From Oceanospirillum sp047518265 (lineage in GTDB: Bacteria; Pseudomonadota; Gammaproteobacteria; Pseudomonadales; Halomonadaceae), in the NCBI GenBank assembly GCA_047518265.1, contig JAKZRG010000004.1, forward strand, positions 163,777 to 227,776: a stretch of 64,000 bases of DNA. The letters are read 5' to 3'. The notes below the pieces were generated by a model. It worked only from the letters and a program-made list of their open reading frames with translations. It did no database searches and was not told the origin of the DNA. How positions within the stretch are numbered: position 1 is the stretch's first letter; every line of letters begins with the position of its first letter. Position numbers and translations under genes: made by a program. Positions 43,773-51,854 of this stretch are shown piece after piece.

Positions 43773-45458
43773 TCATGCTGTGGTTTTGTTCTCTTGACTG
43801 AAATCTAACATCTCTTGTGCGTGCGCTAGGGTCTGATCGGTTAGATCGATACCGCCAAGCATTCTTGCTAGTTCTGTTACCCGCTTACTCTCATCCAGCC
43901 ATAACATCTCTGATTTAGTGCTATTTTGCGTGCTGAATTTACGAATATGCAGATGCTGATCTCCCTGTGCGGCCACTTGCGGCAGGTGGGTGATGGACAA
44001 AATCTGTCCACTTTGCGCAAGATCATGGAGCAGTTTGCCAACAATTTCTGCTGTACCGCCGCTGATACCCACATCCACTTCATCAAATATCAGTGTTGGA
44101 ATAGTTGATGTCTGCGCGGTAACCACCTGAATGGCCAAGCTAATACGGGATAACTCACCACCAGATGCAATCTTAATCATGGGTTTGGCCGGTTGCCCTG
44201 GGTTAGTGCTGATTAAAAACTCAATATCATCTGTGCCGCTGGCGTGGAATTGATCGGAGGTTTTTATACCTGTTTCAAAGCGAGCGTTATTCATGCCCAA
44301 TAGTGCCAGCTGTTTATTAATCTGTTTATTAAGCTTGTCTGCGGATGCCCTGCGCTTTTTGCTTAATTTTGCCGCGTGCTCCCTAAAAGAGATGGTTAGT
44401 TGTTGCAGTTGTTCGGCGACTTGTTCGATATTTTGTGGGCCACTTTCAATATCGTTCAATTCAAGCCTGAGTTGTTGGCTATGTTGGTACAGTTCTTCCG
44501 GGGTGATGTGGTGTTTGCGGGCCAGTTGATAGATGGTGGATAAGCGATCCTCGACAAATAACAGGCGCTCAGGATCCAGTTCACAGCCATCAATAAAGTA
44601 ATTGAGTTCCCGAGACGCTTCCTCTACTTGAATAAGAGCTTCGTTTAACAGCTGATTGATTTCATTCAAACGGGCATCTTGAGTGGGTATCTGGCTTAAG
44701 CGCTGACAGGCATGGTTTAACATCTGACGGGCACTACCATGTTCGGAGTCACAAAGATCCAGAGTAGCTTGTCCCTCTTCGATCAGAGTCTCGGCATTGG
44801 CCAGCTTTTGCTGTTCTTCTTCCAGCTGTTGCAGCTCCTGTTCCTCAAGGGCGAGCTGTTCGAGTTCTTCTACCTGATACCTAAGTAACTCAAGGCGTGC
44901 TTGTTGCTCGCTGTCTTGATTTCTCAGTTGCTCCAGTTGTCGACGGCACTTTTGCCAATCGCGAAATAGAGCGCCTTGTTGCTGGACACTTTTTTCCAAA
45001 TGAGCAAACTCATCCAGTAACTTTAGGTGGGTATCTTTACGCAGCAAGGATTGATGTTCGTGCTGACCATGAATATCAATGAGGTGACCGCCGAGCTGTT
45101 TCAGCAGTTGTGCTGAGCACGCTTGACCATTAATCCAAGCTTTCGAACGACCATTGCTGTGTATTACCCGGCGTAAAATACATTCACTGCAGTCATCGCT
45201 TGCCAGATCATTATTTTGTAGCCAGTTCTGCGCTTGTTGCAGGTTGGATACATCAAACTGCACATGAATTTCTGCCTTGGGTGTTCCGTGGCGTACGCTA
45301 TCGGCATCCGCTCGATCCCCTAGAGCAAGGCCTAGGGCATCCAGCATAATGGATTTACCGGCACCGGTTTCACCGGTGATAACGGTCATGCCAGCCGGTA
45401 GATCCAGTTCGAGATGTTCAACAATCGCAAGGTTGTTAATTGCCAGATAGGTCAGCAT
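43773..45458 (-). CDS. recN: DNA repair protein RecN
   Basis: This 561-residue SMC-like ATPase (E. coli 553) opens MLTYLAINNLAIVEHLELDL with Walker A TGETGAGKSIMLDAL, has a long central coiled coil (about 160-380) and a C-terminal ASGGELSRISLAIQV signature and FDEVDVGISGGTA Walker B. It acts at double-strand breaks in the RecA pathway. The fur-recN convergence and grpE divergence are conserved. Confidence 0.96.
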   Translation of the reverse strand: MLTYLAINNLAIVEHLELDLPAGMTVITGETGAGKSIMLDALGLALGDRADADSVRHGTPKAEIHVQFDVSNLQQAQNWLQNNDLASDDCSECILRRVIHSNGRSKAWINGQACSAQLLKQLGGHLIDIHGQHEHQSLLRKDTHLKLLDEFAHLEKSVQQQGALFRDWQKCRRQLEQLRNQDSEQQARLELLRYQVEELEQLALEEQELQQLEEEQQKLANAETLIEEGQATLDLCDSEHGSARQMLNHACQRLSQIPTQDARLNEINQLLNEALIQVEEASRELNYFIDGCELDPERLLFVEDRLSTIYQLARKHHITPEELYQHSQQLRLELNDIESGPQNIEQVAEQLQQLTISFREHAAKLSKKRRASADKLNKQINKQLALLGMNNARFETGIKTSDQFHASGTDDIEFLISTNPGQPAKPMIKIASGGELSRISLAIQVVTAQTSTIPTLIFDEVDVGISGGTAEIVGKLLHDLAQSGQILSITHLPQVAAQGDQHLHIRKFSTQNSTKSEMLWLDESKRVTELARMLGGIDLTDQTLAHAQEMLDFSQENKTTA

Positions 45459-45567
45459 TCGTGCTTCCTCTCGCCGGTCAGCTTTAAATAATATGGGTAT
45501 TTATACAGTATTTTTACTGTGTGCGGCAATCTATTGGGGGATTTTTTCATTCTCTGGATTAAATAGG

Positions 45568-45596
45568 GTTGAAAAAAAATAGCCTAACCCAAATAT
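45568..45596 (+). promoter_or_regulatory. Sigma-32 (heat-shock) promoter before grpE
   Basis: GTTGAA, a 14-base spacer and CCCAAATAT match the sigma-32 consensus (CTTGAA, 13-15 bases, CCCCATnT). The start site would be near 45603, about 43 nt before the grpE ATG. Confidence 0.7.
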
Positions 45597-45645
45597 AGGC
45601 ATGCAGTTGGTGATAACAGATCTTTAGTTGAGAGATAGAGACGCA

Positions 45646-46215
45646 ATGACAACAGAAGAGCAGAAAAATACCGAGCAGGCTGAACTAAATCAGGAAGCAC
45701 AGTCTACAGAGACTGAGGCGGAACAGAATGCCACAGACGGTCTGGATACCGTTGATTTTGCTGCCCAGCTGGCTGAGCTGCAGGAGCAGCTGACCCAAGC
45801 AAAAGATCAGGCGTTACGTGCTCATGCAGATGCACAGAATGCACGTCGCCGGGCGGAAAAAGATGTGGAAAATGCCCACAAGTTTGCTTTGGAAAAATTC
45901 TCTAAAGAATTATTACCTGTTGTAGATAGTCTAGAGCGTGCCCTTGATGCCTTCAGCCAACATGATGTGGCTGATGCGGTAAAAGAGGGTGTTGAAATGA
46001 CTCTGGGTATGTTTATCAGCACGATGGCTAAATTTAATGTTGAGCCGATTGATCCAACGGGCGAACCGTTTGATCCTCAGTTCCATGAAGCGATGTCCAT
46101 GGTTCCAAACCCAGATGTTGAGCCAAATACAGTGATCGCTGTTATGCAGAAAGGTTATCTGCTGAATGGCCGTTTGGTACGCCCAGCCATGGTGATGGTG
46201 GCTAAAGCGCCATAA
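45646..46215 (+). CDS. grpE: Nucleotide exchange factor GrpE
   Basis: This 189-residue protein starts at MTTEEQKNTEQAELN; an in-frame TTG six codons upstream is less likely. It has an acidic, disordered N-terminus, a long coiled helix (AELQEQLTQAKDQALRAHAD) and the beta-wing signature NPDVEPNTVIAVMQKGYLLN. It releases ADP from DnaK. It is the first gene of the grpE-dnaK-dnaJ cluster, with a sigma-32 promoter in front. Confidence 0.97.
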   Translation: MTTEEQKNTEQAELNQEAQSTETEAEQNATDGLDTVDFAAQLAELQEQLTQAKDQALRAHADAQNARRRAEKDVENAHKFALEKFSKELLPVVDSLERALDAFSQHDVADAVKEGVEMTLGMFISTMAKFNVEPIDPTGEPFDPQFHEAMSMVPNPDVEPNTVIAVMQKGYLLNGRLVRPAMVMVAKAP

Positions 46216-46261
46216 GCTTTTTCTATTTAGAGAAAAAGCAGTAAAAAATTAAAAAGTAGGC

Positions 46262-46289
46262 CTTGAAAGAAAATGTAAAGGCCTCATAT
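46262..46289 (+). promoter_or_regulatory. Sigma-32 promoter before dnaK
   Basis: CTTGAA, a 14-base spacer and CCTCATAT match the heat-shock consensus closely. The start would be near 46297, with a leader of about 78 nt. AGGCCTT (46258) and AAGGCCT (46278) form an inverted repeat overlying the -35 and -10 boxes. Confidence 0.75.
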
Positions 46290-46374
46290 AGCAGTTAAAT
46301 GCAAAGAAAAGCGGCGAATGAATAGATAACGTCGCTTAATTGACAGAATTTAGATTTAGAGATCGGAGATAGTT

Positions 46375-48306
46375 ATGGGTCGCATTATCGGTATTGATTT
46401 AGGTACTACAAACTCTTGTGTAGCTGTAATGGATGGTGAAAAAGCTAAGGTGATTGAAAACGCCGAAGGCGATCGCACCACCCCTTCCATTATTGCCTTC
46501 ACCGATGATAACGAAATCCTGGTAGGCCAGTCTGCAAAGCGTCAGTCTGTGACTAACCCAACAAACACTCTGTTTGCGGTTAAGCGTCTGATCGGTCGCC
46601 GTTTTAAAGATGATGTTGTACAAAAAGACATCAAAATGGTGCCTTACACTATCTCTGAAGCCGATAATGGCGATGCTTGGGTTGAAGTAAAAGGCGACAA
46701 AAAAGCACCGCCTCAGATTTCTGCAGAAATTCTGAAGAAAATGAAAAAAACGGCTGAAGATTATCTGGGTGAAGAAGTGACTGAAGCCGTTATTACGGTT
46801 CCTGCTTACTTCAATGATTCCCAGCGTCAAGCCACTAAAGATGCAGGTAAGATCGCAGGTCTAGACGTTAAACGTATCATTAACGAGCCGACTGCTGCTG
46901 CACTGGCTTATGGTATGGACAAGTCTCGCGGTGATCACACCGTAGCGGTATATGATCTGGGTGGTGGTACGTTCGATATCTCTATCATTGAGATTGCTGA
47001 AGTTGATGGCGAGCATCAGTTTGAAGTATTGGCTACAAACGGTGATACCTTCCTAGGTGGTGAAGATTTCGATCTGTCTGTTATCAACTACCTGGCGGAT
47101 GAGTTCAAGAAAGAGTCTGGTATTGATCTGCACAATGATCCTCTGGCGCTGCAGCGTCTGAAAGAAGCCGGTGAAAAAGCGAAGATTGAACTGTCTAGCA
47201 GCCAACAGACTGATGTGAACCTGCCTTATATCACTGCAGATGCAACAGGTCCTAAGCACCTGAACGTTAAACTGACCCGCGCTAAACTAGAATCTCTGGT
47301 TGAAGAGCTGGTTCAACGTTCTATCGCACCTTGTGCACAAGCACTGCGTGATTCTGGTCTGGAAATCTCTGAGATCGAAGATGTGATCTTAGTAGGTGGT
47401 CAGACACGTATGCCTATGGTTCAGGCGAAAGTGGCTGAATTCTTTGGTAAAGAGCCTCGTAAAGACGTTAACCCAGATGAAGCCGTAGCGATTGGTGCTT
47501 CTATTCAAGGTGGTGTACTGGCCGGTGACGTGAAAGACGTACTGCTGCTGGACGTAAGCCCTCTGACTTTGGGTATCGAAACAATGGGTGGTGTTGCCAC
47601 TTCTTTGATCGACAAAAACACCACGATCCCGACTAAGAAATCTCAGGTTTTCTCTACTGCAGATGATAACCAAACCGCTGTAACCATTCACGTGGTACAG
47701 GGTGAGCGTAAGCAAGCACAACAGAATAAATCTCTAGGTCGTTTTGATCTGGCTGATATTCCTCCTGCGCCACGTGGTGTGCCTCAGGTTGAAGTAACGT
47801 TTGATATCGATGCCAACGGTATTCTGAACGTATCTGCAAAAGACAAGGCGACAGGCAAAGAACAGTCTATCGTGATCAAAGCATCTTCTGGTCTGTCTGA
47901 TGATGAGATCGATCAAATGGTTGCAGACGCAGAAGCGAATGCAGAAGAAGATAAGAAGTTTGAAGAGATGGTGCAGGTTCGCAACCAAGGCGACAGCATG
48001 TTGCACGCCACTAAGAAAACTCTAGAAGAAGCAGGCGATAAAGCGACTGCTGAAGAGAAAGAGAAAATTGAAGCAGCAATCAGTGCTCTAGAAGAAGCTC
48101 TGAAAGGCGATGATATGGAAGATATCAAAGCTAAAACCACTGCTCTGACAGAAGCTTCTGGTGAGCTGGCTCAGAAACTGTACGCTGAACAAGCACAGCA
48201 AGCTCAAGGTGCTGAACAAGGCCAAGAGCAACCGCAACAAGATTCTGCAAAAGCAGAAGACGTTGTAGATGCTGAGTTTGAAGAAGTGAAAGACGACAAG
48301 AAGTAA
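46375..48306 (+). CDS. dnaK: Chaperone DnaK (Hsp70)
   Basis: This 643-residue Hsp70 (E. coli 638) has the nucleotide-binding domain (IIGIDLGTTNSCVAVMDG; VYDLGGGTFDISIIEI; VGGQTRMPMVQ), linker DVLLLDVSPLTLG, beta substrate domain and a helical lid with a Gln-rich tail ending VVDAEFEEVKDDKK. It folds and refolds proteins in an ATP cycle driven by DnaJ and GrpE, and with them restrains RpoH. It has its own heat-shock promoter and a strong hairpin before dnaJ. Confidence 0.98.
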   Translation: MGRIIGIDLGTTNSCVAVMDGEKAKVIENAEGDRTTPSIIAFTDDNEILVGQSAKRQSVTNPTNTLFAVKRLIGRRFKDDVVQKDIKMVPYTISEADNGDAWVEVKGDKKAPPQISAEILKKMKKTAEDYLGEEVTEAVITVPAYFNDSQRQATKDAGKIAGLDVKRIINEPTAAALAYGMDKSRGDHTVAVYDLGGGTFDISIIEIAEVDGEHQFEVLATNGDTFLGGEDFDLSVINYLADEFKKESGIDLHNDPLALQRLKEAGEKAKIELSSSQQTDVNLPYITADATGPKHLNVKLTRAKLESLVEELVQRSIAPCAQALRDSGLEISEIEDVILVGGQTRMPMVQAKVAEFFGKEPRKDVNPDEAVAIGASIQGGVLAGDVKDVLLLDVSPLTLGIETMGGVATSLIDKNTTIPTKKSQVFSTADDNQTAVTIHVVQGERKQAQQNKSLGRFDLADIPPAPRGVPQVEVTFDIDANGILNVSAKDKATGKEQSIVIKASSGLSDDEIDQMVADAEANAEEDKKFEEMVQVRNQGDSMLHATKKTLEEAGDKATAEEKEKIEAAISALEEALKGDDMEDIKAKTTALTEASGELAQKLYAEQAQQAQGAEQGQEQPQQDSAKAEDVVDAEFEEVKDDKK

Positions 48307-48326
48307 GTCGTTTTTACAAGAATAAA

Positions 48327-48359
48327 ACAAGAACGCGGGAGCCTCTCCCGCGTTCTTGT
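48327..48359. repeat. Strong hairpin between dnaK and dnaJ
   Basis: ACAAGAACGCGGGAG and CTCCCGCGTTCTTGT form a perfect 15-bp stem with a three-base loop. No T tract follows, so it is more likely a partial terminator or an mRNA-stabilising or processing element that sets the dnaK:dnaJ ratio. Confidence 0.7.
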
Positions 48360-48441
48360 CTGCGTTATTCTTGTTTGTTTCATGTTCTTGGTATAAAACC
48401 TGAATCCTAATTTTCTTTCCAACCAGAATGGTTAGCTAGCA

Positions 48442-49587
48442 ATGTCAAAGCGCGATTTTTACGAAGTACTGGGTGTATCCAAAGGGGATGACGAAAAAGC
48501 TATTAAAAAGGCTTATCGTCGTCTGGCTATGAAATATCACCCGGATCGTAATCCGGACGATGCTGAAGCGGCAGAGAAATTTAGAGAAGCAACCGAAGCC
48601 TATGAAGTACTGACAGATTCCTCTAAGCGTTCGGCCTATGATCAATACGGTCATGCGGGTGTTGATGGGCAGTCTGGCTTTGGCGGCGGTGGTGGTTTTG
48701 GTGGCGATCAAGGCGGCTTTGGCGATATTTTTGGTGATGTGTTTGGGGATATTTTTGGTGGCGGTGGCCGTCAGCATAATCCCAATGCACCGCAGCGCGG
48801 TTCCGATCTGAGATACCGTCTGGATCTGGATCTGGAAGAAGCGGTACATGGTACGACGGTCAGTATCAAGATTCCGACCATGGTGGAGTGTGAACCTTGT
48901 GACGGTACGGGTTCTGCGGATAAGTCGGCACCAGTGACTTGTACCACTTGTGGTGGTCATGGTCAGGTGCGTATGCAGCAGGGTTTCTTCTCTGTGCAGC
49001 AGACATGTCCCGCTTGTCACGGTCGTGGTACTCAGGTGAAAAATCCTTGTCGTACCTGTCGTGGTGAAGGTCGCAGGCAGGATCAGAAAACCTTGTCCGT
49101 TAAGATTCCTCCAGGTGTGGATACGGGTGATCGCATTCGTCTGTCTGGCGAAGGTGAGGTGGGTGCTAATAGCGGCCCGGCCGGTGATTTGTATGTACAA
49201 GTGAGTGTTCGCGATCATGCTATTTTTGAGCGTGATGGTAAAGATCTATACTGTGAAGTGCCGGTGTCCTTTGTGGATTCTGCCCTAGGTGGTGAGTTGG
49301 AAGTGCCGACGCTGGATGGTCGCGTTAAACTGAAGATTCCAGCGGAGACGCAATCCGGTAAGTTGTTCCGCCTGCGGGGTAAGGGTGTTAAGCCTGTGCG
49401 TGGTGGTGCTCAGGGTGACCTGATGTGTCGCGTTCAGGTTGAGACGCCGGTTAACCTGACAGAAAAACAGAAAGAGTTGCTGCGTGAATTCCAAGCGAGT
49501 GTGGAAGAAACCGGTCACAAACACTCTCCGAAGAAGAGTGGTTGGTTTGATTCTGTGAAGAACTTCTTTGAAGACTTTAAGAGCTAA
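48442..49587 (+). CDS. dnaJ: Chaperone DnaJ (Hsp40)
   Basis: This 381-residue type I J-protein (E. coli 376) has the J domain with HPD (KYHPDRNPDD, about residue 33), a Gly/Phe region (GGGGFGGDQGGFGDIFGDVF), four zinc-finger CxxCxGxG repeats (CEPCDGTG, CTTCGGHG, CPACHGRG, CRTCRGEG) and two C-terminal substrate domains. It delivers unfolded proteins to DnaK and stimulates its ATPase. Confidence 0.98.
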   Translation: MSKRDFYEVLGVSKGDDEKAIKKAYRRLAMKYHPDRNPDDAEAAEKFREATEAYEVLTDSSKRSAYDQYGHAGVDGQSGFGGGGGFGGDQGGFGDIFGDVFGDIFGGGGRQHNPNAPQRGSDLRYRLDLDLEEAVHGTTVSIKIPTMVECEPCDGTGSADKSAPVTCTTCGGHGQVRMQQGFFSVQQTCPACHGRGTQVKNPCRTCRGEGRRQDQKTLSVKIPPGVDTGDRIRLSGEGEVGANSGPAGDLYVQVSVRDHAIFERDGKDLYCEVPVSFVDSALGGELEVPTLDGRVKLKIPAETQSGKLFRLRGKGVKPVRGGAQGDLMCRVQVETPVNLTEKQKELLREFQASVEETGHKHSPKKSGWFDSVKNFFEDFKS

Positions 49588-49783
49588 TTGTTAAAATAAG
49601 CTCTGATGCAGGAAGCCGTGCCAGATTTTCATTCGAGATTGTCTGAGCTAAGCTTCCTGTTTTTGTTTCTGCTCGGTTTTTAATTTTGACTGTAAGCTTT
49701 TCTATTTACTCTTTGATTAGCTTAGGTTTTACCTAATATTTAACGATTTTTTACCTACCCGAAGCGAACGCTAAGGTTGTTTT

Positions 49784-50611
49784 ATGGCTCCTATCTCTAT
49801 CGATAAATCTGCACTCTGGCAGGGGATTCAAGAGGAGGCACGGCAGGAAGCCGAACGTGAACCTTTTCTTGCCAGTTATTTTCACTCTACTATCATTGCT
49901 CATGCGGATTTGGCGGGCGCATTGTCCTATTTGCTATCGGTAAAGTTAGCGGATGATGTGATGCCTGCAGTAACTCTAAGAGAGCTGATTGAGGATGCGT
50001 TTGATAGTGAATGCGGGATTATCGAATCCACCTGTCAGGACTTGCTGGCGGTGCGAGAACGAGATCCGGCTATTGGTCAACTCTCAACGATTTTGCTTTA
50101 TCTGAAAGGTTTTCACGCGCTGCAGGCCTATCGCATTGCTCACTGCATGTGGTGTCACGGTCGTCGTTCAATGGCGTTATATCTGCAAAGTCGCATCAGT
50201 TCGGTCTTTCAGGTGGATATCCACCCTGCGGCCAGAATTGGTAAGGGTGTGATGTTTGATCATGCTACGGGTATTGTGATTGGTGAAACCTGTGTTATCG
50301 AGGATGATGTGTCCATTCTGCAGAATGTGACCCTTGGCGGTACGGGTAAAGAGTGTGGTGACCGTCATCCTAAGATTCGTGAAGGGGTCTTGATTGCAGC
50401 GGGCGCTAAGATCTTTGGTAATATCGAGATTGGCACGGGTGCCAAGGTTGGTGGTGGTTCTGTGGTATTGGAGGATGTGCCGCCTCATACCACGGTCGTG
50501 GGTGTACCGGCTAAGATAGTGGGTCGTCCAGAGTGCGAAAAGCCTGCTTTGGATATGAATCAGCAGATCTCTAGTGATGAACTTGATGATCGGCCAGCAG
50601 AAGCTAAATAA
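49784..50611 (+). CDS. cysE: Serine O-acetyltransferase CysE
   Basis: This 275-residue enzyme (E. coli 273) has the N-terminal helical SATase domain (EEARQEAEREPFLASYFHST) and C-terminal left-handed beta-helix hexapeptide repeats, with active-site residues in DIHPAARIGKGVMFDHATGIVIGE. It makes O-acetylserine, the cysteine precursor and inducer of sulphur genes, and is normally feedback-inhibited by cysteine. Its place between dnaJ and dapB is not the usual Pseudomonas order. An R1 repeat follows it. Confidence 0.95.
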   Translation: MAPISIDKSALWQGIQEEARQEAEREPFLASYFHSTIIAHADLAGALSYLLSVKLADDVMPAVTLRELIEDAFDSECGIIESTCQDLLAVRERDPAIGQLSTILLYLKGFHALQAYRIAHCMWCHGRRSMALYLQSRISSVFQVDIHPAARIGKGVMFDHATGIVIGETCVIEDDVSILQNVTLGGTGKECGDRHPKIREGVLIAAGAKIFGNIEIGTGAKVGGGSVVLEDVPPHTTVVGVPAKIVGRPECEKPALDMNQQISSDELDDRPAEAK

Positions 50612-50622
50612 ACCGATACTTA

Positions 50623-50724
50623 TGCCATTTCCGATAAAGTATTAGTGAGCCGGGCCTCTATATGCGTCGAGGTTGATCTGCGCTTTCTCTATTTTCTACC
50701 CATAAGAAATTATCGGAATTGGTC
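50623..50724. repeat. Dispersed intergenic repeat R1, copy 5
   Basis: This 102-bp element has ends TGCCATTTCCGATAA and TTATCGGAATTGGTC, with ATAAGAAATTATCGG shared with copy 2. It fills the gap between cysE and dapB, ending 26 bp before the dapB ATG. Confidence 0.75.
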
Positions 50725-50750
50725 TTGATAAATAAAGGAAAGAAGACGTT

Positions 50751-51554
50751 ATGATCAGAGTTGCTGTAATCGGTGCTGCGGGCCGTATGGGTAAAACCAA
50801 TATTGAAGCCATCACGCAAGCTGAAGATGTTGTCTTGGGTGCGGCTATTGTTGAAGCGGATAGCTCTTTAATTGGCGCAGATGCCGGTGAGTTGGCGGGT
50901 GTTGGTAAGCTGAATGTTTCTTTGGTGGGATCTTTACTGGCGGCTAAAGATGATTTTGATGTGCTGATCGATTTCACCTCACCGCAAACGACTTTGGCTA
51001 ATCTGGCTTTTTGTGCCGAGCATGGCAAAAAAATTGTGATTGGTACCACGGGGCTAAATGATGCAGAGAAGGCTGAATTAGAGTCTTATGCGGATCGTGT
51101 GGCCATTATGTTTGCACCTAATATGAGTGTGGGTGTTAATGTTTGCCTGAAGTTATTGGAGATGGCAGCCAGTGTGTTGGGTGATGATTATGATGTTGAG
51201 GTTATCGAGACTCATCACCGTCATAAAGTAGACGCACCATCCGGTACAGCGCTGCGTATGGGTGAAGCAGTAGCGGATGCTCTGGGGCGTGATCTGAAAG
51301 AGTGTGCGGTTTATGGTCGTGAAGGTCAGACCGGTGCCCGTACACAAAAAGAGATCGGTTTTGAAACCATTCGCGCGGGTGATGTGGTGGGTGATCATAC
51401 TGTATTATTTGCCAATGAAGGCGAGCGTATCGAGATTACACATAAAGCCTCTAGTCGTATGACCTTTGCTAAGGGTGCGGTACGTGCTTGTGGTTGGTTG
51501 GCCGAGAAAGAGGTTGGCCTGTTTGATATGCAGGACGTGCTGGCGCTGAAATAG
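50751..51554 (+). CDS. dapB: 4-Hydroxy-tetrahydrodipicolinate reductase
   Basis: This 267-residue oxidoreductase has an N-terminal Rossmann motif (VIGAAGRMGKTN) and the catalytic ETHHRHKVDAPSGTAL, with His and Lys residues for proton transfer. It uses NAD(P)H to make tetrahydrodipicolinate for lysine and peptidoglycan. The following 300-bp gap holds a promoter and hairpin that probably belong to carA. Confidence 0.97.
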   Translation: MIRVAVIGAAGRMGKTNIEAITQAEDVVLGAAIVEADSSLIGADAGELAGVGKLNVSLVGSLLAAKDDFDVLIDFTSPQTTLANLAFCAEHGKKIVIGTTGLNDAEKAELESYADRVAIMFAPNMSVGVNVCLKLLEMAASVLGDDYDVEVIETHHRHKVDAPSGTALRMGEAVADALGRDLKECAVYGREGQTGARTQKEIGFETIRAGDVVGDHTVLFANEGERIEITHKASSRMTFAKGAVRACGWLAEKEVGLFDMQDVLALK

Positions 51555-51683
51555 AGTTGTTTTTAGCATGAGGCTGTATTTGTAATATAGCGGTCTAGAA
51601 ATAGTCTATGCTGAATAGCTTAAGCGAGAGGCAGTTTTTCTTACTTGATGCTTGATTTATTTGCTCTCAGGCCACGGAAGTCG

Positions 51684-51713
51684 TGGACAGATACAGGGTA
51701 AATTGCATAGAAT
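51684..51713 (+). promoter_or_regulatory. Likely sigma-70 promoter for carAB
   Basis: TGGACA, an 18-base spacer and TAGAAT match sigma-70 at five of six positions in each box. The start site would be near 51720, so the transcript would run through the hairpin at 51762-51801 before carA. Confidence 0.55.
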
Positions 51714-51761
51714 ACGGCGGATTACTGGCCAATTCACAGGCCGACAATCACACCGAATTAT

Positions 51762-51801
51762 AAAAAAGCGGGATGAAACTTAGTTTCATCTCGCTTTTTT
51801 G
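51762..51801 (+). terminator. Intrinsic terminator in the dapB-carA gap, possible carA attenuator
   Basis: AAAAAAGCGGGATGAAAC pairs with GTTTCATCTCGCTTTTTT around TTA, with one G-T style mismatch, and ends in six Ts. It could simply end dapB transcription, but it lies downstream of a good sigma-70 promoter, so it may also attenuate carAB. Confidence 0.8.
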
Positions 51802-51854
51802 CAGCTATAGCTCAGAGTTTTCAGATCAGAATCGCGTGACGGGAGGAGGTTGAC

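Noticed and set aside
48445..49218. A 257-codon open frame antisense to dnaJ, with similar antisense frames in amtB and carB.
   Set aside because: These are shadows produced by the codon bias of highly expressed genes; they have odd composition and no ribosome binding sites.
51683..51763. A 26-codon GTG-initiated open frame ending just before the carA hairpin, a possible leader peptide.
   Set aside because: It begins upstream of the predicted transcript start, has no ribosome binding site, and no run of regulatory codons.
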